From contig JADIMQ010000072.1 in the NCBI GenBank assembly GCA_017694655.1, positions 1-42,963 on the forward strand: a DNA stretch of 42,963 nt. The letters run 5' to 3'. Under the pieces are notes generated by a model. It worked only from the letters and a program-made list of their open reading frames with translations. It was not told the origin of the DNA and did not search any database. Positions within the stretch are counted from its first letter, which is position 1, and each line of letters starts with the position of its first letter. Below, one piece after another: positions 34,536 to 42,782 of this stretch. Origin of the DNA: Candidatus Cryptobacteroides merdigallinarum. GTDB taxonomy: Bacteria; Bacteroidota; Bacteroidia; Bacteroidales; UBA932. The position numbers and the translations under genes are program-made.

Positions 34536-35797
34536 TGAGCACCAAGACAGACTACAGAGCGATGTTCCTGGCGGCACGTACCGCCGCCGCAGAACTGGCC
34601 ATGACCGATGACGGAAAGATTTCCGGCGTCCTGCTTTCCCTGGCGGACAGGATAGCCATGCACGCCGGCGAACTCCTCCAGGCCAATGCCGAAGATCTCG
34701 GCAGGATGTCCCCCGACGACCCGATGTACGACAGGCTCAAGCTGGACGTCAGGAGACTCGGGGGCATAGCCTCGGACATGAGGAATGTCGCCGGCCTGCC
34801 TTCGCCGAGGGACAGGGTCCTGAACGAGACAATCCGGCCCAACGGCATGAAGATAAGGAAGGTAAGCGTACCTTTCGGGGTGGTCGGCATCATATACGAG
34901 GCCCGGCCCAACGTGAGTTTCGATGTGGTGTCCCTCTGCCTGAAGTCCGGGAACGCATGTGTCCTGAAAGGAGGCAGCGATGCAGCCTGCTCGAACAGTG
35001 CCATCGTTTCCCTTATACGCTCCGTCCTCCGGGAACACGGGCTCGACGAGAACATGGTGACCCTCCTGCCTTCCGGACGCGAGTCCACCGCAGCCCTGCT
35101 GGGAGCCGTCGGGGATGTGGACCTGGTAATTCCGCGCGGCAGCAGGGGTCTCATAGACTTCGTGAGGGAGAATGCCAAGGTTCCTGTCATAGAGACCGGG
35201 GCGGGGATCTGCCATACCTATTTCGACAAGGACGGGGATCTGGGCAAGGGTGCCGCCATAGTGAACAATGCAAAGACCCGCAGGGTCAGCGTCTGCAATG
35301 CACTGGACTGCCTCATCGTCCACAAGGACAGGCTTTTCGACCTGGCCGGTCTTTGCTGCGGGCTCAGTGAGTCGGACGTGGTGATCTACGCCGATGAACC
35401 GGCTTTCGCCGCCCTGGAAGGGAACTATCCTTCCGAACTGCTCGAGCATGCCGACGCCGGGAGCTTCGGCACCGAGTTCCTGTCCTACAGGATGGCGATA
35501 AAGACCGTGGACAGCCTGAAGGAGGCCCTGGAACATATCGCCCGCTATTCCTCCAGACACAGCGAGGCAATAATCTCGGAGAACCAGGAGACGGTGGACC
35601 TCTTCCTCCGGCAGGTGGACGCCGCCTGCGTGTACGCGAATGTGTCCACCGCATTCACCGACGGTGCCCAGTTCGGTTTCGGAGCCGAGATAGGCATCAG
35701 CACCCAGAAGCTCCACGCCCGCGGCCCGATGGCCCTCCCGGAACTCAACACCTACAAATACGTCATCACCGGCGACGGCCAGATCCGGCCGCGGTGA
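34532..35797 (+). CDS. proA: Gamma-glutamyl phosphate reductase
   Basis: This 421-residue NADPH-dependent enzyme reduces glutamyl-5-phosphate to the semialdehyde. Visible motifs include [31 protein letters not shown], the nucleotide-binding [10 protein letters not shown], the catalytic Cys in [10 protein letters not shown], and [19 protein letters not shown]. Full length. ATG 34532 overlaps the proB stop. The order proC-proB-proA gives the complete proline pathway from glutamate in one transcript. Confidence 0.96.
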   Translation: MMSTKTDYRAMFLAARTAAAELAMTDDGKISGVLLSLADRIAMHAGELLQANAEDLGRMSPDDPMYDRLKLDVRRLGGIASDMRNVAGLPSPRDRVLNETIRPNGMKIRKVSVPFGVVGIIYEARPNVSFDVVSLCLKSGNACVLKGGSDAACSNSAIVSLIRSVLREHGLDENMVTLLPSGRESTAALLGAVGDVDLVIPRGSRGLIDFVRENAKVPVIETGAGICHTYFDKDGDLGKGAAIVNNAKTRRVSVCNALDCLIVHKDRLFDLAGLCCGLSESDVVIYADEPAFAALEGNYPSELLEHADAGSFGTEFLSYRMAIKTVDSLKEALEHIARYSSRHSEAIISENQETVDLFLRQVDAACVYANVSTAFTDGAQFGFGAEIGISTQKLHARGPMALPELNTYKYVITGDGQIRPR

Positions 35798-35798
35798 G

Positions 35799-37091
35799 TT
35801 ACCTGAAGGAGAAGCGCAGGCCCAGGTTGAGGTTGAAGTTGAAAGGGTGCTCCGAATAGACAGACTCGATATCTGAACCGTTCCTGAAATGGTAGGAGGC
35901 ACCTGGTTCAAGGTAGATGCCGAGCAGGCTGGAGAGGTTGACCTGAATACCGGCGGAGGCCGAGCACGACCACTGGAGAGGCCGGACCATGAGATCCCCG
36001 GAATCGCGGTCCCGGATATCGTTGCTGTAGACAAAGTCGCTCCTGAAGCTTCCCCCTACGCATTTCTCAAGCATTCCCCCGGCAGAGAAGTACACCCTCA
36101 ACCACCGGCTGTCCCAGACATTATAGCTTATGTTCAGCGGTATCCCAAGATAATGGAGTTCCTGCCGTGAATCGACGTAATACGAGTCGCTGCCGGTCCT
36201 CGACTTCGAAAGAAGCCAGGAATATGTAAGGCCCGTCTCTATGCTCCAGCGGGGCGTAAGCCAGTAGGAAAAGGTGAGGCCTACCCTCAGGGGCAGGAAA
36301 TGCTCGTAGTCGGTGCTGACATCCTTCGTCCTGTTTAATGCCATTATACCGGCCAGAGAATTGTCGCCGTAGCTCATCGGCACCATGGCGGCCGCTCTCA
36401 CAGGGCTGCTGTAGCCTGTGTGGGAAGACCCGCCCCCGGACAATCCGGAAGCATAGATGTTGAATGATGTGCCGTGCTTCCGTGCTGGCCTGTCATTTTC
36501 TGCCAGGAGGATATGCTGCCAGTCATACGGGTCCTGCGGGATTATGTCCACCTGGCCGGATTCTTCCTGCCCGGAGACGGTCCCGGAATGCCCGGTGTCC
36601 GGAGCTGGATCTTCCTCACTGTAGACTTCTTCCGTTCCAGAAGGGATGGAGACCGGGGTTTTCACGTCCATGCGCCTGTCCTCGTCAGGAAGATTCACGG
36701 GCACTGAAGACGTGCCGGAAGTGTGGTCGGGCTCCCCTCCGCGGTACTCGGGAGGATAAGGCATTTCCTGTATGCTCCCGGCCTCCGCCGGCACGCCGGC
36801 GTCCCCCTGTACAGTCCTGTCCCCCGTCTCTGCAAGCAGGTAGGTATCTTCCTGCGTCCCGGAGGTTTCCGGCACATTCCCTCTGCGGCCATCTCCGAAG
36901 ATAACGGCAACGGTAATTGCGGCAGCCGCTGCAAGTCCCGGGAGAATGACCGCAAGGACACGGCGCCTGTCCCTGCTTTTGGCCGACGCAGCCTCATACG
37001 AGGCCATTATATCCTCGAAGAGGCCTTCCGGAGCCGGCTCCGAATAACCGGACAGACTGTCCCTGAATTCTTTTTTCCAGCCTTCTTTCAT
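35799..37091 (-). CDS. Dual membrane-spanning anti-sigma factor (Dma-like)
   Basis: This 430-residue protein has a short cytoplasmic part (1-43; SLSGYSEPAPEGLFEDI), one inner-membrane helix (about 45-65), a long Pro/Glu/Asp/Ser/Thr-rich linker (about 66-200) that looks disordered, and a C-terminal outer-membrane beta-barrel (about 205-430) with strands such as VGLTFSYWLTPRWSIETGL and FNFNLNLGLRFSFR. This matches the Dma proteins of Bacteroides thetaiotaomicron, in which one chain crosses both membranes and holds an ECF sigma factor. It overlaps the sigma gene by four bases. It should link outer-membrane state to sigma activity. Confidence 0.82.
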   Translation of the reverse strand: MKEGWKKEFRDSLSGYSEPAPEGLFEDIMASYEAASAKSRDRRRVLAVILPGLAAAAAITVAVIFGDGRRGNVPETSGTQEDTYLLAETGDRTVQGDAGVPAEAGSIQEMPYPPEYRGGEPDHTSGTSSVPVNLPDEDRRMDVKTPVSIPSGTEEVYSEEDPAPDTGHSGTVSGQEESGQVDIIPQDPYDWQHILLAENDRPARKHGTSFNIYASGLSGGGSSHTGYSSPVRAAAMVPMSYGDNSLAGIMALNRTKDVSTDYEHFLPLRVGLTFSYWLTPRWSIETGLTYSWLLSKSRTGSDSYYVDSRQELHYLGIPLNISYNVWDSRWLRVYFSAGGMLEKCVGGSFRSDFVYSNDIRDRDSGDLMVRPLQWSCSASAGIQVNLSSLLGIYLEPGASYHFRNGSDIESVYSEHPFNFNLNLGLRFSFR

Positions 37092-37657
37092 TGCGACGCT
37101 CCTGTTTTTTCCCTGTATTCATTTATCCATTTTGCAAGCATTGCCTTGGCCCTGTGCAGCTGGGAGGCGGAAGAATTCTCCTTTATCCCCAGCATGGAGG
37201 CAATTTCCTTATGGCTCTTGTCCTCGAAGACGTAAAGGTTGAAAATAGTCCTGTAGCCGTCAGGCAGCCGCCGTATCATTTCATATATCACCGGCTGCGG
37301 TATATTTGCGAGGACCGGGCTTTCGTCGGAGTCTTCCGGGATGTCCGGCAGGACTTCGGGATGTACGATGAAATCCGTCTTCACGGCTTTCTGCAGATAC
37401 TTCAGGGACTGGTTCACGACAATCTTCCCCATCCACGCCTTCAGGGATCCTTTTCCCCTGTAGCGGAACTTGTCCACGGAAGAGAAGATCTTCACGAAAC
37501 TGTCCTGAAGGACATCACGCACGGCGTCCCTGTCTGTAATATATCTTGAACATATCGTATGGAGATAACCGGAATAGAGACCGTACAGGTCTTTCATTGC
37601 CTGACGGTCTCCCTTTGCCAGTTCTTCTGCAAGTATCTGTTCCGGTGTCTTCTGCAT
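37088..37657 (-). CDS. ECF-type RNA polymerase sigma factor
   Basis: This 189-residue sigma factor has region 2 (MKDLYGLYSGYLHTICSRYI, DVLQDSFVKIFSSVDKF, GSLKAWMGKIVVNQSLKYL) and region 4 (LPDGYRTIFNLYVFEDKSHKE, LGIKENSSASQLHRAKAML), the standard group 4 arrangement. Its stop overlaps the Dma-like gene start, so sigma and anti-sigma are made together. Upstream at 37660-37678 lies a short imperfect palindrome (AGTCG-TTC-CGACT core) that may be an operator. A NigD-like gene lies upstream on the same strand. Confidence 0.95.
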   Translation of the reverse strand: MQKTPEQILAEELAKGDRQAMKDLYGLYSGYLHTICSRYITDRDAVRDVLQDSFVKIFSSVDKFRYRGKGSLKAWMGKIVVNQSLKYLQKAVKTDFIVHPEVLPDIPEDSDESPVLANIPQPVIYEMIRRLPDGYRTIFNLYVFEDKSHKEIASMLGIKENSSASQLHRAKAMLAKWINEYREKTGASQ

Positions 37658-37662
37658 TAAAG

Positions 37663-37675
37663 TCGTTCCGACTGT
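37663..37675. repeat. Short palindrome before the ECF sigma gene
   Basis: AGTCG-TTC-CGACT, flanked by TTAA-like bases on both sides, lies just before the sigma start codon. It may be an operator or part of an autoregulated promoter. Short length makes chance possible. Confidence 0.35.
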
Positions 37676-37687
37676 TTAAACCAGGTC

Positions 37688-38416
37688 TCAATCCACCCGG
37701 GTACGGTAGTCGAACTGTGCGGTCTTCTCCCCTGACGGCGAGTCGAACCTCAAGGTCATCTTTACAGTTTCCCCTCCGGTGTCCGGGAGTCCGTCCAGGC
37801 GGAAAGCCACGATGCCGTCACCTGCTACGGATGAGATGTCCCCGTGTGCATTGTGCTTGAAATAAACCTCATATGGGTCATCCGGGTTCAGTCCTGTAAT
37901 AAGGTTGACCTGATGTTTGATATTGGATGAGCCCCATCCCGTATTGAAGTGTATGGTGAAATAACCGTCCTCCACGACTGTCCAGTCCCTGAATATCTCG
38001 ACAGGGTCATCTCCGTAAGTACGGTCGATCTCGGCTTCGTCGACGTCCTGCGGGGCAGGGACAGCCTTCTTCGTCAGGATACTGTCCATCCAGCTTATCT
38101 GGACAGCCTTGTCGTAGACGCTCCCGTCCACGCCGGCCGGCATGTCCGTCTCAACGTACTTCACGAAAGCGCGGACTTCCTTTTCACCGTAAGGCAGGCT
38201 TTCGTTGTCAAGAGGCCAGAGCTTCGTGTTGTCATCCAGCTGGAAATAGAAATAATCGCTGCCTTCCCCGGTCACCGGCTTCACCGTGACAATGGCGTCA
38301 GGATACCAGTAGGAATAATCATAGTCATAGTCGCTGTCATTGAGACAGGACTGGAGCACAGGGAGCGACAGCATTACCGCACCTGCAAAAATGATGGATC
38401 TGCAAAATTTTCTCAT
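37688..38416 (-). CDS. NigD-like lipoprotein
   Basis: This 242-residue protein has a lipoprotein signal peptide ending in LPVLQSC and then an acidic Asp/Tyr-rich start (NDSDYDYDYSYWYPDAIV). The two-domain body, with DAIVTVKP, FYFQLDDNTKLWP, VRAFVKYVE and GWGSSNIKHQVNL, is typical of NigD-like proteins (N-terminal OB and C-terminal beta-sandwich). NigD proteins of Bacteroidota are surface or periplasmic and their biochemical role is unknown. One (NigD1) mediates vesiculation downstream of Dma1. Here it lies 30 bases upstream of the sigma gene, same strand. Confidence 0.88.
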   Translation of the reverse strand: MRKFCRSIIFAGAVMLSLPVLQSCLNDSDYDYDYSYWYPDAIVTVKPVTGEGSDYFYFQLDDNTKLWPLDNESLPYGEKEVRAFVKYVETDMPAGVDGSVYDKAVQISWMDSILTKKAVPAPQDVDEAEIDRTYGDDPVEIFRDWTVVEDGYFTIHFNTGWGSSNIKHQVNLITGLNPDDPYEVYFKHNAHGDISSVAGDGIVAFRLDGLPDTGGETVKMTLRFDSPSGEKTAQFDYRTRVD

Positions 38417-38535
38417 AATATTTCCATTTGTTCATGAAACCGGAACCCGCGGAGAAATGGGTCCCGGCCTCACAAGAATATAAATCCGCATTATAAAAAA
38501 TCTTGCATATGATTTCTCCGGACAAGGCAGGATTC

Positions 38536-39591
38536 CTATACTTTTGAGGCAAGGCTGTCCGCCAGGAGCACGAATGCCTCCCCGTCCGGCCTCGAGGACA
38601 AGGCAACAGGCTCGCCATTGTCCCCGGACTCACGTATGTCCTGGACAAGTGGTATCTGCCCGAGGAGGGGTATCCCGTACTTTTCCGCCATCTTCGCCCC
38701 GCCGTCCTTTCCGAAGATATAGTATCTGTTTTCCGGAAGCTCCGCAGGAGTGAACCAGGCCATGTTCTCCACAAGGCCAAGGATAGGCTTGTTGATATGC
38801 TCGTTGCGGAACATGTTCACGCCCTTCTCCACGTCGGCAAGGGCGACAGCCTGCGGTGTGCTGACTATCACGGCTCCGGTAAGAGGAATGTCGTGCACCA
38901 GGCTGATATGGATGTCACCTGTCCCTGGCGGCATGTCTATCAGGAGAAAGTCCAGCTCCCCCCACCTGACCTGCAGGATCATCTGCTTGAGGGCATTGCA
39001 AGCCATAGGGCCCCTCCAGATCAGGGCCTGCTCCGGCTTGGCGAAATATCCTATCGACATCCACTTCACCCCGTATTTCTCGAGGGGCATTATGACTTCC
39101 TTGTCCCCGTCACGGAATGCTTCCGGGACCTCGTTCTCCGTCCCTGTCATCTTCGGCACGGACGGCCCGTACACATCGGCGTCAGCCAGTCCGGTCCTGT
39201 ACCCGAGCCGGGCCAGGGCGACGGCAAGGTTTACAGCGACGGTGGATTTCCCGACACCGCCTTTACCGGAAGCCACTGCTATGATATGCTTTACTCCGGC
39301 AAGCTCTTCCAGGCCGAGGTCCAGCCCGGCCGGTTTCCTGGCGGACTCCTCCCTGACTATGGTCCTGACTTCCGCCTCGACCCCCGGGATATGCCTTATC
39401 AGGGCTGCCTTGGTGCTTCCTATGAGGTACTCCGCAAGAGGGTCCCGGTGCTTCGGGAAAGCAAGGGTGACAGTCACCTTGTTCCCCTCTATCTCCACCT
39501 TGTCCACCATTCCAAGCTCCACGATGTTCCTGTCGCCTTTGGCCGGATGCTGCACATCGTAGAGCATCTTCATTACTTCATTCTGTTTCAT
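38536..39591 (-). CDS. Mrp/NBP35-family Fe-S carrier ATPase
   Basis: This 351-residue protein has an N-terminal MIP18/DUF59-like domain (about 1-90) and a deviant P-loop SGKGGVGKST, followed by DADVYGPS and MPPGTGD, the ParA/Mrp ATPase motifs. It carries or assembles Fe-S clusters. The C-terminal C-x-x-C of many relatives is replaced by ENMAWFTPAELPENR, so the cluster-binding mode differs, as in other Bacteroidota copies. ATG 39591 is used because upstream codons would overlap the peptidase gene. Confidence 0.93.
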   Translation of the reverse strand: MKQNEVMKMLYDVQHPAKGDRNIVELGMVDKVEIEGNKVTVTLAFPKHRDPLAEYLIGSTKAALIRHIPGVEAEVRTIVREESARKPAGLDLGLEELAGVKHIIAVASGKGGVGKSTVAVNLAVALARLGYRTGLADADVYGPSVPKMTGTENEVPEAFRDGDKEVIMPLEKYGVKWMSIGYFAKPEQALIWRGPMACNALKQMILQVRWGELDFLLIDMPPGTGDIHISLVHDIPLTGAVIVSTPQAVALADVEKGVNMFRNEHINKPILGLVENMAWFTPAELPENRYYIFGKDGGAKMAEKYGIPLLGQIPLVQDIRESGDNGEPVALSSRPDGEAFVLLADSLASKV

Positions 39592-39613
39592 CTTTTCCTG
39601 CTCCCTGTATAGT

Positions 39614-41800
39614 TCATTCACCGGAGGCGGCCACGTCCTCCTCCGGATAAACGATATCCATCTCGTCAAGAAGCCAGCCGGCTCCTCCGAACTTGTCTAT
39701 GATGAAAAGGACATAACGGATATCCACATTTATGCACCTCTGGAGATCCGGCTCGAACATGACGTCACTGCTCATCGACTCCCAATTGCCGTCGAAGGCA
39801 AGCCCGAGCAGGTCCCCGTCGGCATTGAGCACAGGACTTCCTGAATTTCCGCCGGTAATGTCGTTGTTCGACAGGAAGGCTACAGGCATCTTCCCGTCAG
39901 GCATGGCATAAGGGCCGAAATCCCTGGCCTCGTAGAGGGCCTTCAGCTTTTCCGGGACCACGAATTCCCAGTTGTCCGGATCCTCCTTCTCCATGACCCC
40001 GTCAAGGGTGGTGTAGTACCTGTATATGACTGCGTCCTTCGGTGAATAGCCTTTCACTGTACCGTATGTGAGCCTCATGGTGAAATTGGCGTCAGGATAT
40101 GACGGTTCTCCCTTATGCCACTCGAGCAGGCCCCCGGTATAGGCTTTACGGCCCTTGGACAGGGCCAGGTCGCTCTGGATCAGGGCAGGATACTGCGAAA
40201 GGACAATCTTGTTCACCTTTCCGGCGAGAATGCTTGCCGGATCCTTCTCAACGGCCTCCCAGCCACCTTTCTCAATGGCTTCCTTCAGTTTTTCAGGGGA
40301 AACGAAGACACTCACTGAAAACAGGGAGTCCACATAGGCCTCCACATCCATGCCGAGGAAATCCTCCGCGACTCCGGACATTTCCGCAGGTGCGTTGTCC
40401 CTGAAATATTCCAGCATGGCGACTGCCACCTTCCTGTCGGTCATGACCGAATAATCCTTGTAAAGCGGAAGCATCTGGCCGTATGCCGTCTCCAGGGCCT
40501 CCAGGGTATCTTTCGCCGTCTCCTTGCCTATGGCCGTCCGGAACAGGCTGCCCATCCTCGAGGCCATCTGCTGCAGTTCTATGCGGTAGATGGATTCCGT
40601 GGCGGTCACATATCCTACATTCGGCCCGGTGCCTTCCTCGACTCCGGCCCTTATGTCGGCGAGGGCGCTCCCGTATTTCTCCGTACGGCTCTTCTTCCCG
40701 GCTACCCAGTTCCCGAAATCTTCCTCCTCCTGCACGGCACGGCCGATGACATCGAGCTTGCCGAAAGCCAGCTTCATGCCCTGCCATTTCTTCCATCCGT
40801 TCGAAGAAGAGGCATACTTGCTGGCATACTTTATCCTTATGGCCGGGTCGGAAAGCATATCTTCCATGAGGATGTCCTGCCTGATGGTCCTGGCGGCTAT
40901 CCTTATGTCGTTGAGCTTCAACTGAAGCTCGAGCTCCGGGGAAGTCTGGAACCTTGTAGTCCTTCCGGGGTAGCCCATTATCATGGTATAGTCACCTTCC
41001 CTGACGCCCCCGAGGGAAATCCGCAGGTGCTCCTCCGGGGTGTACGGGACATTGTCCTCGGAATACTCCGCAGGGTTGTTGTCCTTGTCGGCATATACCC
41101 TGAATATGGAGAAGTCGCCCGTATGCCTCGGCCACATCCAGTCGTCCGTGTCCGCGCCGAACTTGCCTATGGAGGAAGGCGGTGCGCCCACGAAGCGGAT
41201 ATCCTTGAATTCCTTGCTGACTATCAGGTACCATACGTTCGTGTCGTAGAACGGCATTACCGTTGCCGTGCAGAAGGGATTCTCCTTCTCGGCCTTCTCT
41301 ACCATGTCCGAGACGGCATCGTCGATAGCCTCGGCCACCTTGTCGTCCACACACGAGCTGTCCCTGAATTCCTTGCGTACCTTCTTCTCTATCTTCCGGA
41401 TCTGGTCCGTAACGTCGGTCATGCTTTCCAGGAATGTCACCGTAAGGCCCTCTACAGGCAGTTCTTCGCTCCTGTCCATTGCCCAGTAGCCGTCCGTGAG
41501 ATAGTCATGCTCCACCGTGCTGAGCTTCTGGATGCTGGCATAGCCGCAGTGGTGGTTTGTCAGCAGAAGCCCCTTGTCCGAGACGATTTCCCCTGTACAC
41601 CCTCCGCCGAACTGTACCACGGCATCCTTGAGGGAAGAATGGTTTATACTGTAGATACGGTCAGCGGAAAGCCTGCACCCCAGGTCCTGCATCGTTCCGA
41701 TGTTCATTTTCTCAAGCAGCGGAAGCATCCACATCCCTTCGTCCGCCCTTGCAGGCATGAACGACAGTGCGAGCGCTGCGATTGTCAAGATCTTTTTCAT
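39614..41800 (-). CDS. S46-family dipeptidyl-peptidase, DPP7-type
   Basis: This 728-residue secreted serine peptidase removes dipeptides from peptide N-termini in the periplasm. It has a signal peptide (MKKILTIAALALSFMPARA) and the S46 core: TNHHCGYASI with the catalytic His (83-84) and GGNSGSPVLNADGDLLGLAF with Ser653. The residue 18 positions after Ser653 is Gly671 (F-D-G-N-W). In Porphyromonas gingivalis DPP7 this position is Gly and in DPP11 it is Arg, so this copy should favour hydrophobic P1 residues over Asp/Glu. A promoter lies just upstream. Confidence 0.93.
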   Translation of the reverse strand: MKKILTIAALALSFMPARADEGMWMLPLLEKMNIGTMQDLGCRLSADRIYSINHSSLKDAVVQFGGGCTGEIVSDKGLLLTNHHCGYASIQKLSTVEHDYLTDGYWAMDRSEELPVEGLTVTFLESMTDVTDQIRKIEKKVRKEFRDSSCVDDKVAEAIDDAVSDMVEKAEKENPFCTATVMPFYDTNVWYLIVSKEFKDIRFVGAPPSSIGKFGADTDDWMWPRHTGDFSIFRVYADKDNNPAEYSEDNVPYTPEEHLRISLGGVREGDYTMIMGYPGRTTRFQTSPELELQLKLNDIRIAARTIRQDILMEDMLSDPAIRIKYASKYASSSNGWKKWQGMKLAFGKLDVIGRAVQEEEDFGNWVAGKKSRTEKYGSALADIRAGVEEGTGPNVGYVTATESIYRIELQQMASRMGSLFRTAIGKETAKDTLEALETAYGQMLPLYKDYSVMTDRKVAVAMLEYFRDNAPAEMSGVAEDFLGMDVEAYVDSLFSVSVFVSPEKLKEAIEKGGWEAVEKDPASILAGKVNKIVLSQYPALIQSDLALSKGRKAYTGGLLEWHKGEPSYPDANFTMRLTYGTVKGYSPKDAVIYRYYTTLDGVMEKEDPDNWEFVVPEKLKALYEARDFGPYAMPDGKMPVAFLSNNDITGGNSGSPVLNADGDLLGLAFDGNWESMSSDVMFEPDLQRCINVDIRYVLFIIDKFGGAGWLLDEMDIVYPEEDVAASGE

Positions 41801-41827
41801 TTATCGTATTTGTTATAATCCAGCCGA

Positions 41828-41858
41828 CAAAGGTAGGAACTGTTTTGATTTTTTTAAA
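41828..41858 (-). promoter_or_regulatory. Bacteroidota-type promoter of the S46 peptidase
   Basis: On the - strand TACCTTTG (41835-41828) matches TAnnTTTG exactly and TTTA (41858-41855) lies exactly 19 bases upstream. The ATG at 41800 is 27 bases downstream. Confidence 0.75.
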
Positions 41859-41914
41859 TATGGGAAGCCGTTTAAATTTTCCGGAAGATTCTTCCAGGCC
41901 TTTTTCCGGGAGGC

Positions 41915-42607
41915 TCACCACAGGGCCGGCTCGAGCTCCTTCGGACGGAAACTCCGGCGGTGGTAAGGTGTAAGGCCGTATTTCCTTATGGCTTCTATGT
42001 GCTCCCGGGTAGGGTAGCCCATGTTCCTGTCCCATCCGTATTCAGGGTATTCCTCGGCGATTTTCCTCATGAATTCGTCCCTGCAGGTCTTGGCAAGAAC
42101 GGAGGCCGCCGCTATGGAGGCGTATTTCCCGTCACCTTTCACGACACAGGTGAAGGGGATGCTGTCGTAGACGGAGAGGTCCTGTCCCACGTCCGGGCAA
42201 TGCAATGTCTCCCCCTGGAGGGACCTTGCCAGGGAGGCTATCCGGGAAAACGGATAGAAACGGTTGCCGTCTATCAGGAGATAGTCCGGCTTTCGGGCAA
42301 GGCGCATGACGGCACGCTGCATTCCGGCAATGGAGGCGTTCAGTATGTTGAGACTGTCTATCTCCGCGGCGTCCACCGCCTGTACGGAAAAAGCCACCGC
42401 CTCCCTTTCTATGACTTCCCTCAATATCTCCCTCGACTTACCGGTCATCTTCTTGGAGTCGTCGAGCAGGGGATGGCGGAAGTCTTCCGGAAGGATGACG
42501 GCTGCTGCATATACAGGACCGGCAAGGGGGCCCCTCCCGGCTTCGTCGCATCCCGCCTCGGTCTTCCCGGGATGCAGATGCGGTATCAGGTCTGGTTTTC
42601 TCGTCAT
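41915..42607 (-). CDS. rnhB: Ribonuclease HII
   Basis: This 230-residue nuclease cleaves the RNA strand of RNA-DNA hybrids and single ribonucleotides in DNA. It has the motifs AGCDEAGRGPLAGPVYAAAV with the Asp-Glu active site, LDDSKKMT, LLIDGNRF and SIAAASVLAKTCRDEFM with its Asp. ATG 42607 is used; an in-frame extension from 42673 would cover the promoter-like box. Normal length. Confidence 0.96.
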   Translation of the reverse strand: MTRKPDLIPHLHPGKTEAGCDEAGRGPLAGPVYAAAVILPEDFRHPLLDDSKKMTGKSREILREVIEREAVAFSVQAVDAAEIDSLNILNASIAGMQRAVMRLARKPDYLLIDGNRFYPFSRIASLARSLQGETLHCPDVGQDLSVYDSIPFTCVVKGDGKYASIAAASVLAKTCRDEFMRKIAEEYPEYGWDRNMGYPTREHIEAIRKYGLTPYHRRSFRPKELEPALW

Positions 42608-42670
42608 GTCTGCATAATAATGTATGCGGGCGCGGACAGGCCGCCGGCCGTCACGCCCTGGTTTTCCGGA

Positions 42671-42678
42671 CAAAATTA
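42671..42678 (-). promoter_or_regulatory. Putative -7 element of rnhB
   Basis: On the - strand TAATTTTG matches TAnnTTTG exactly, 63 bases before ATG 42607. No good -33 box is seen. Confidence 0.5.
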
Positions 42679-42721
42679 GAAGTTGTTTTCGAAATATTGA
42701 CGATTTTCCAGATTAACGTCA

Positions 42722-42765
42722 GTTCGACGAATTTATGTTGCTCAAGACTAGGGAATTCGTCGAAC
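42722..42765. repeat. 12-bp perfect inverted repeat with 20-base loop
   Basis: GTTCGACGAATT at 42722-42733 is the exact reverse complement of 42754-42765. Outside the perfect arms AACGtCa and AgtCGTT still pair partly, extending the stem to about 19 bp with mismatches. A second hairpin, GGATTTC-TTC-GAAATCC at 42775-42791, follows. The region is non-coding. Confidence 0.8.
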
Positions 42766-42782
42766 AGTCGTTAAGGATTTCT

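Noticed and set aside
34481..36034. A 517-codon open frame on the - strand across proA
   Set aside because: It is antisense to proA and runs into the Dma-like gene. The real genes on both sides explain the region.
39592..39669. A longer Mrp start
   Set aside because: It would overlap the end of the S46 gene, and the family starts at the MKQNEV-type Met.
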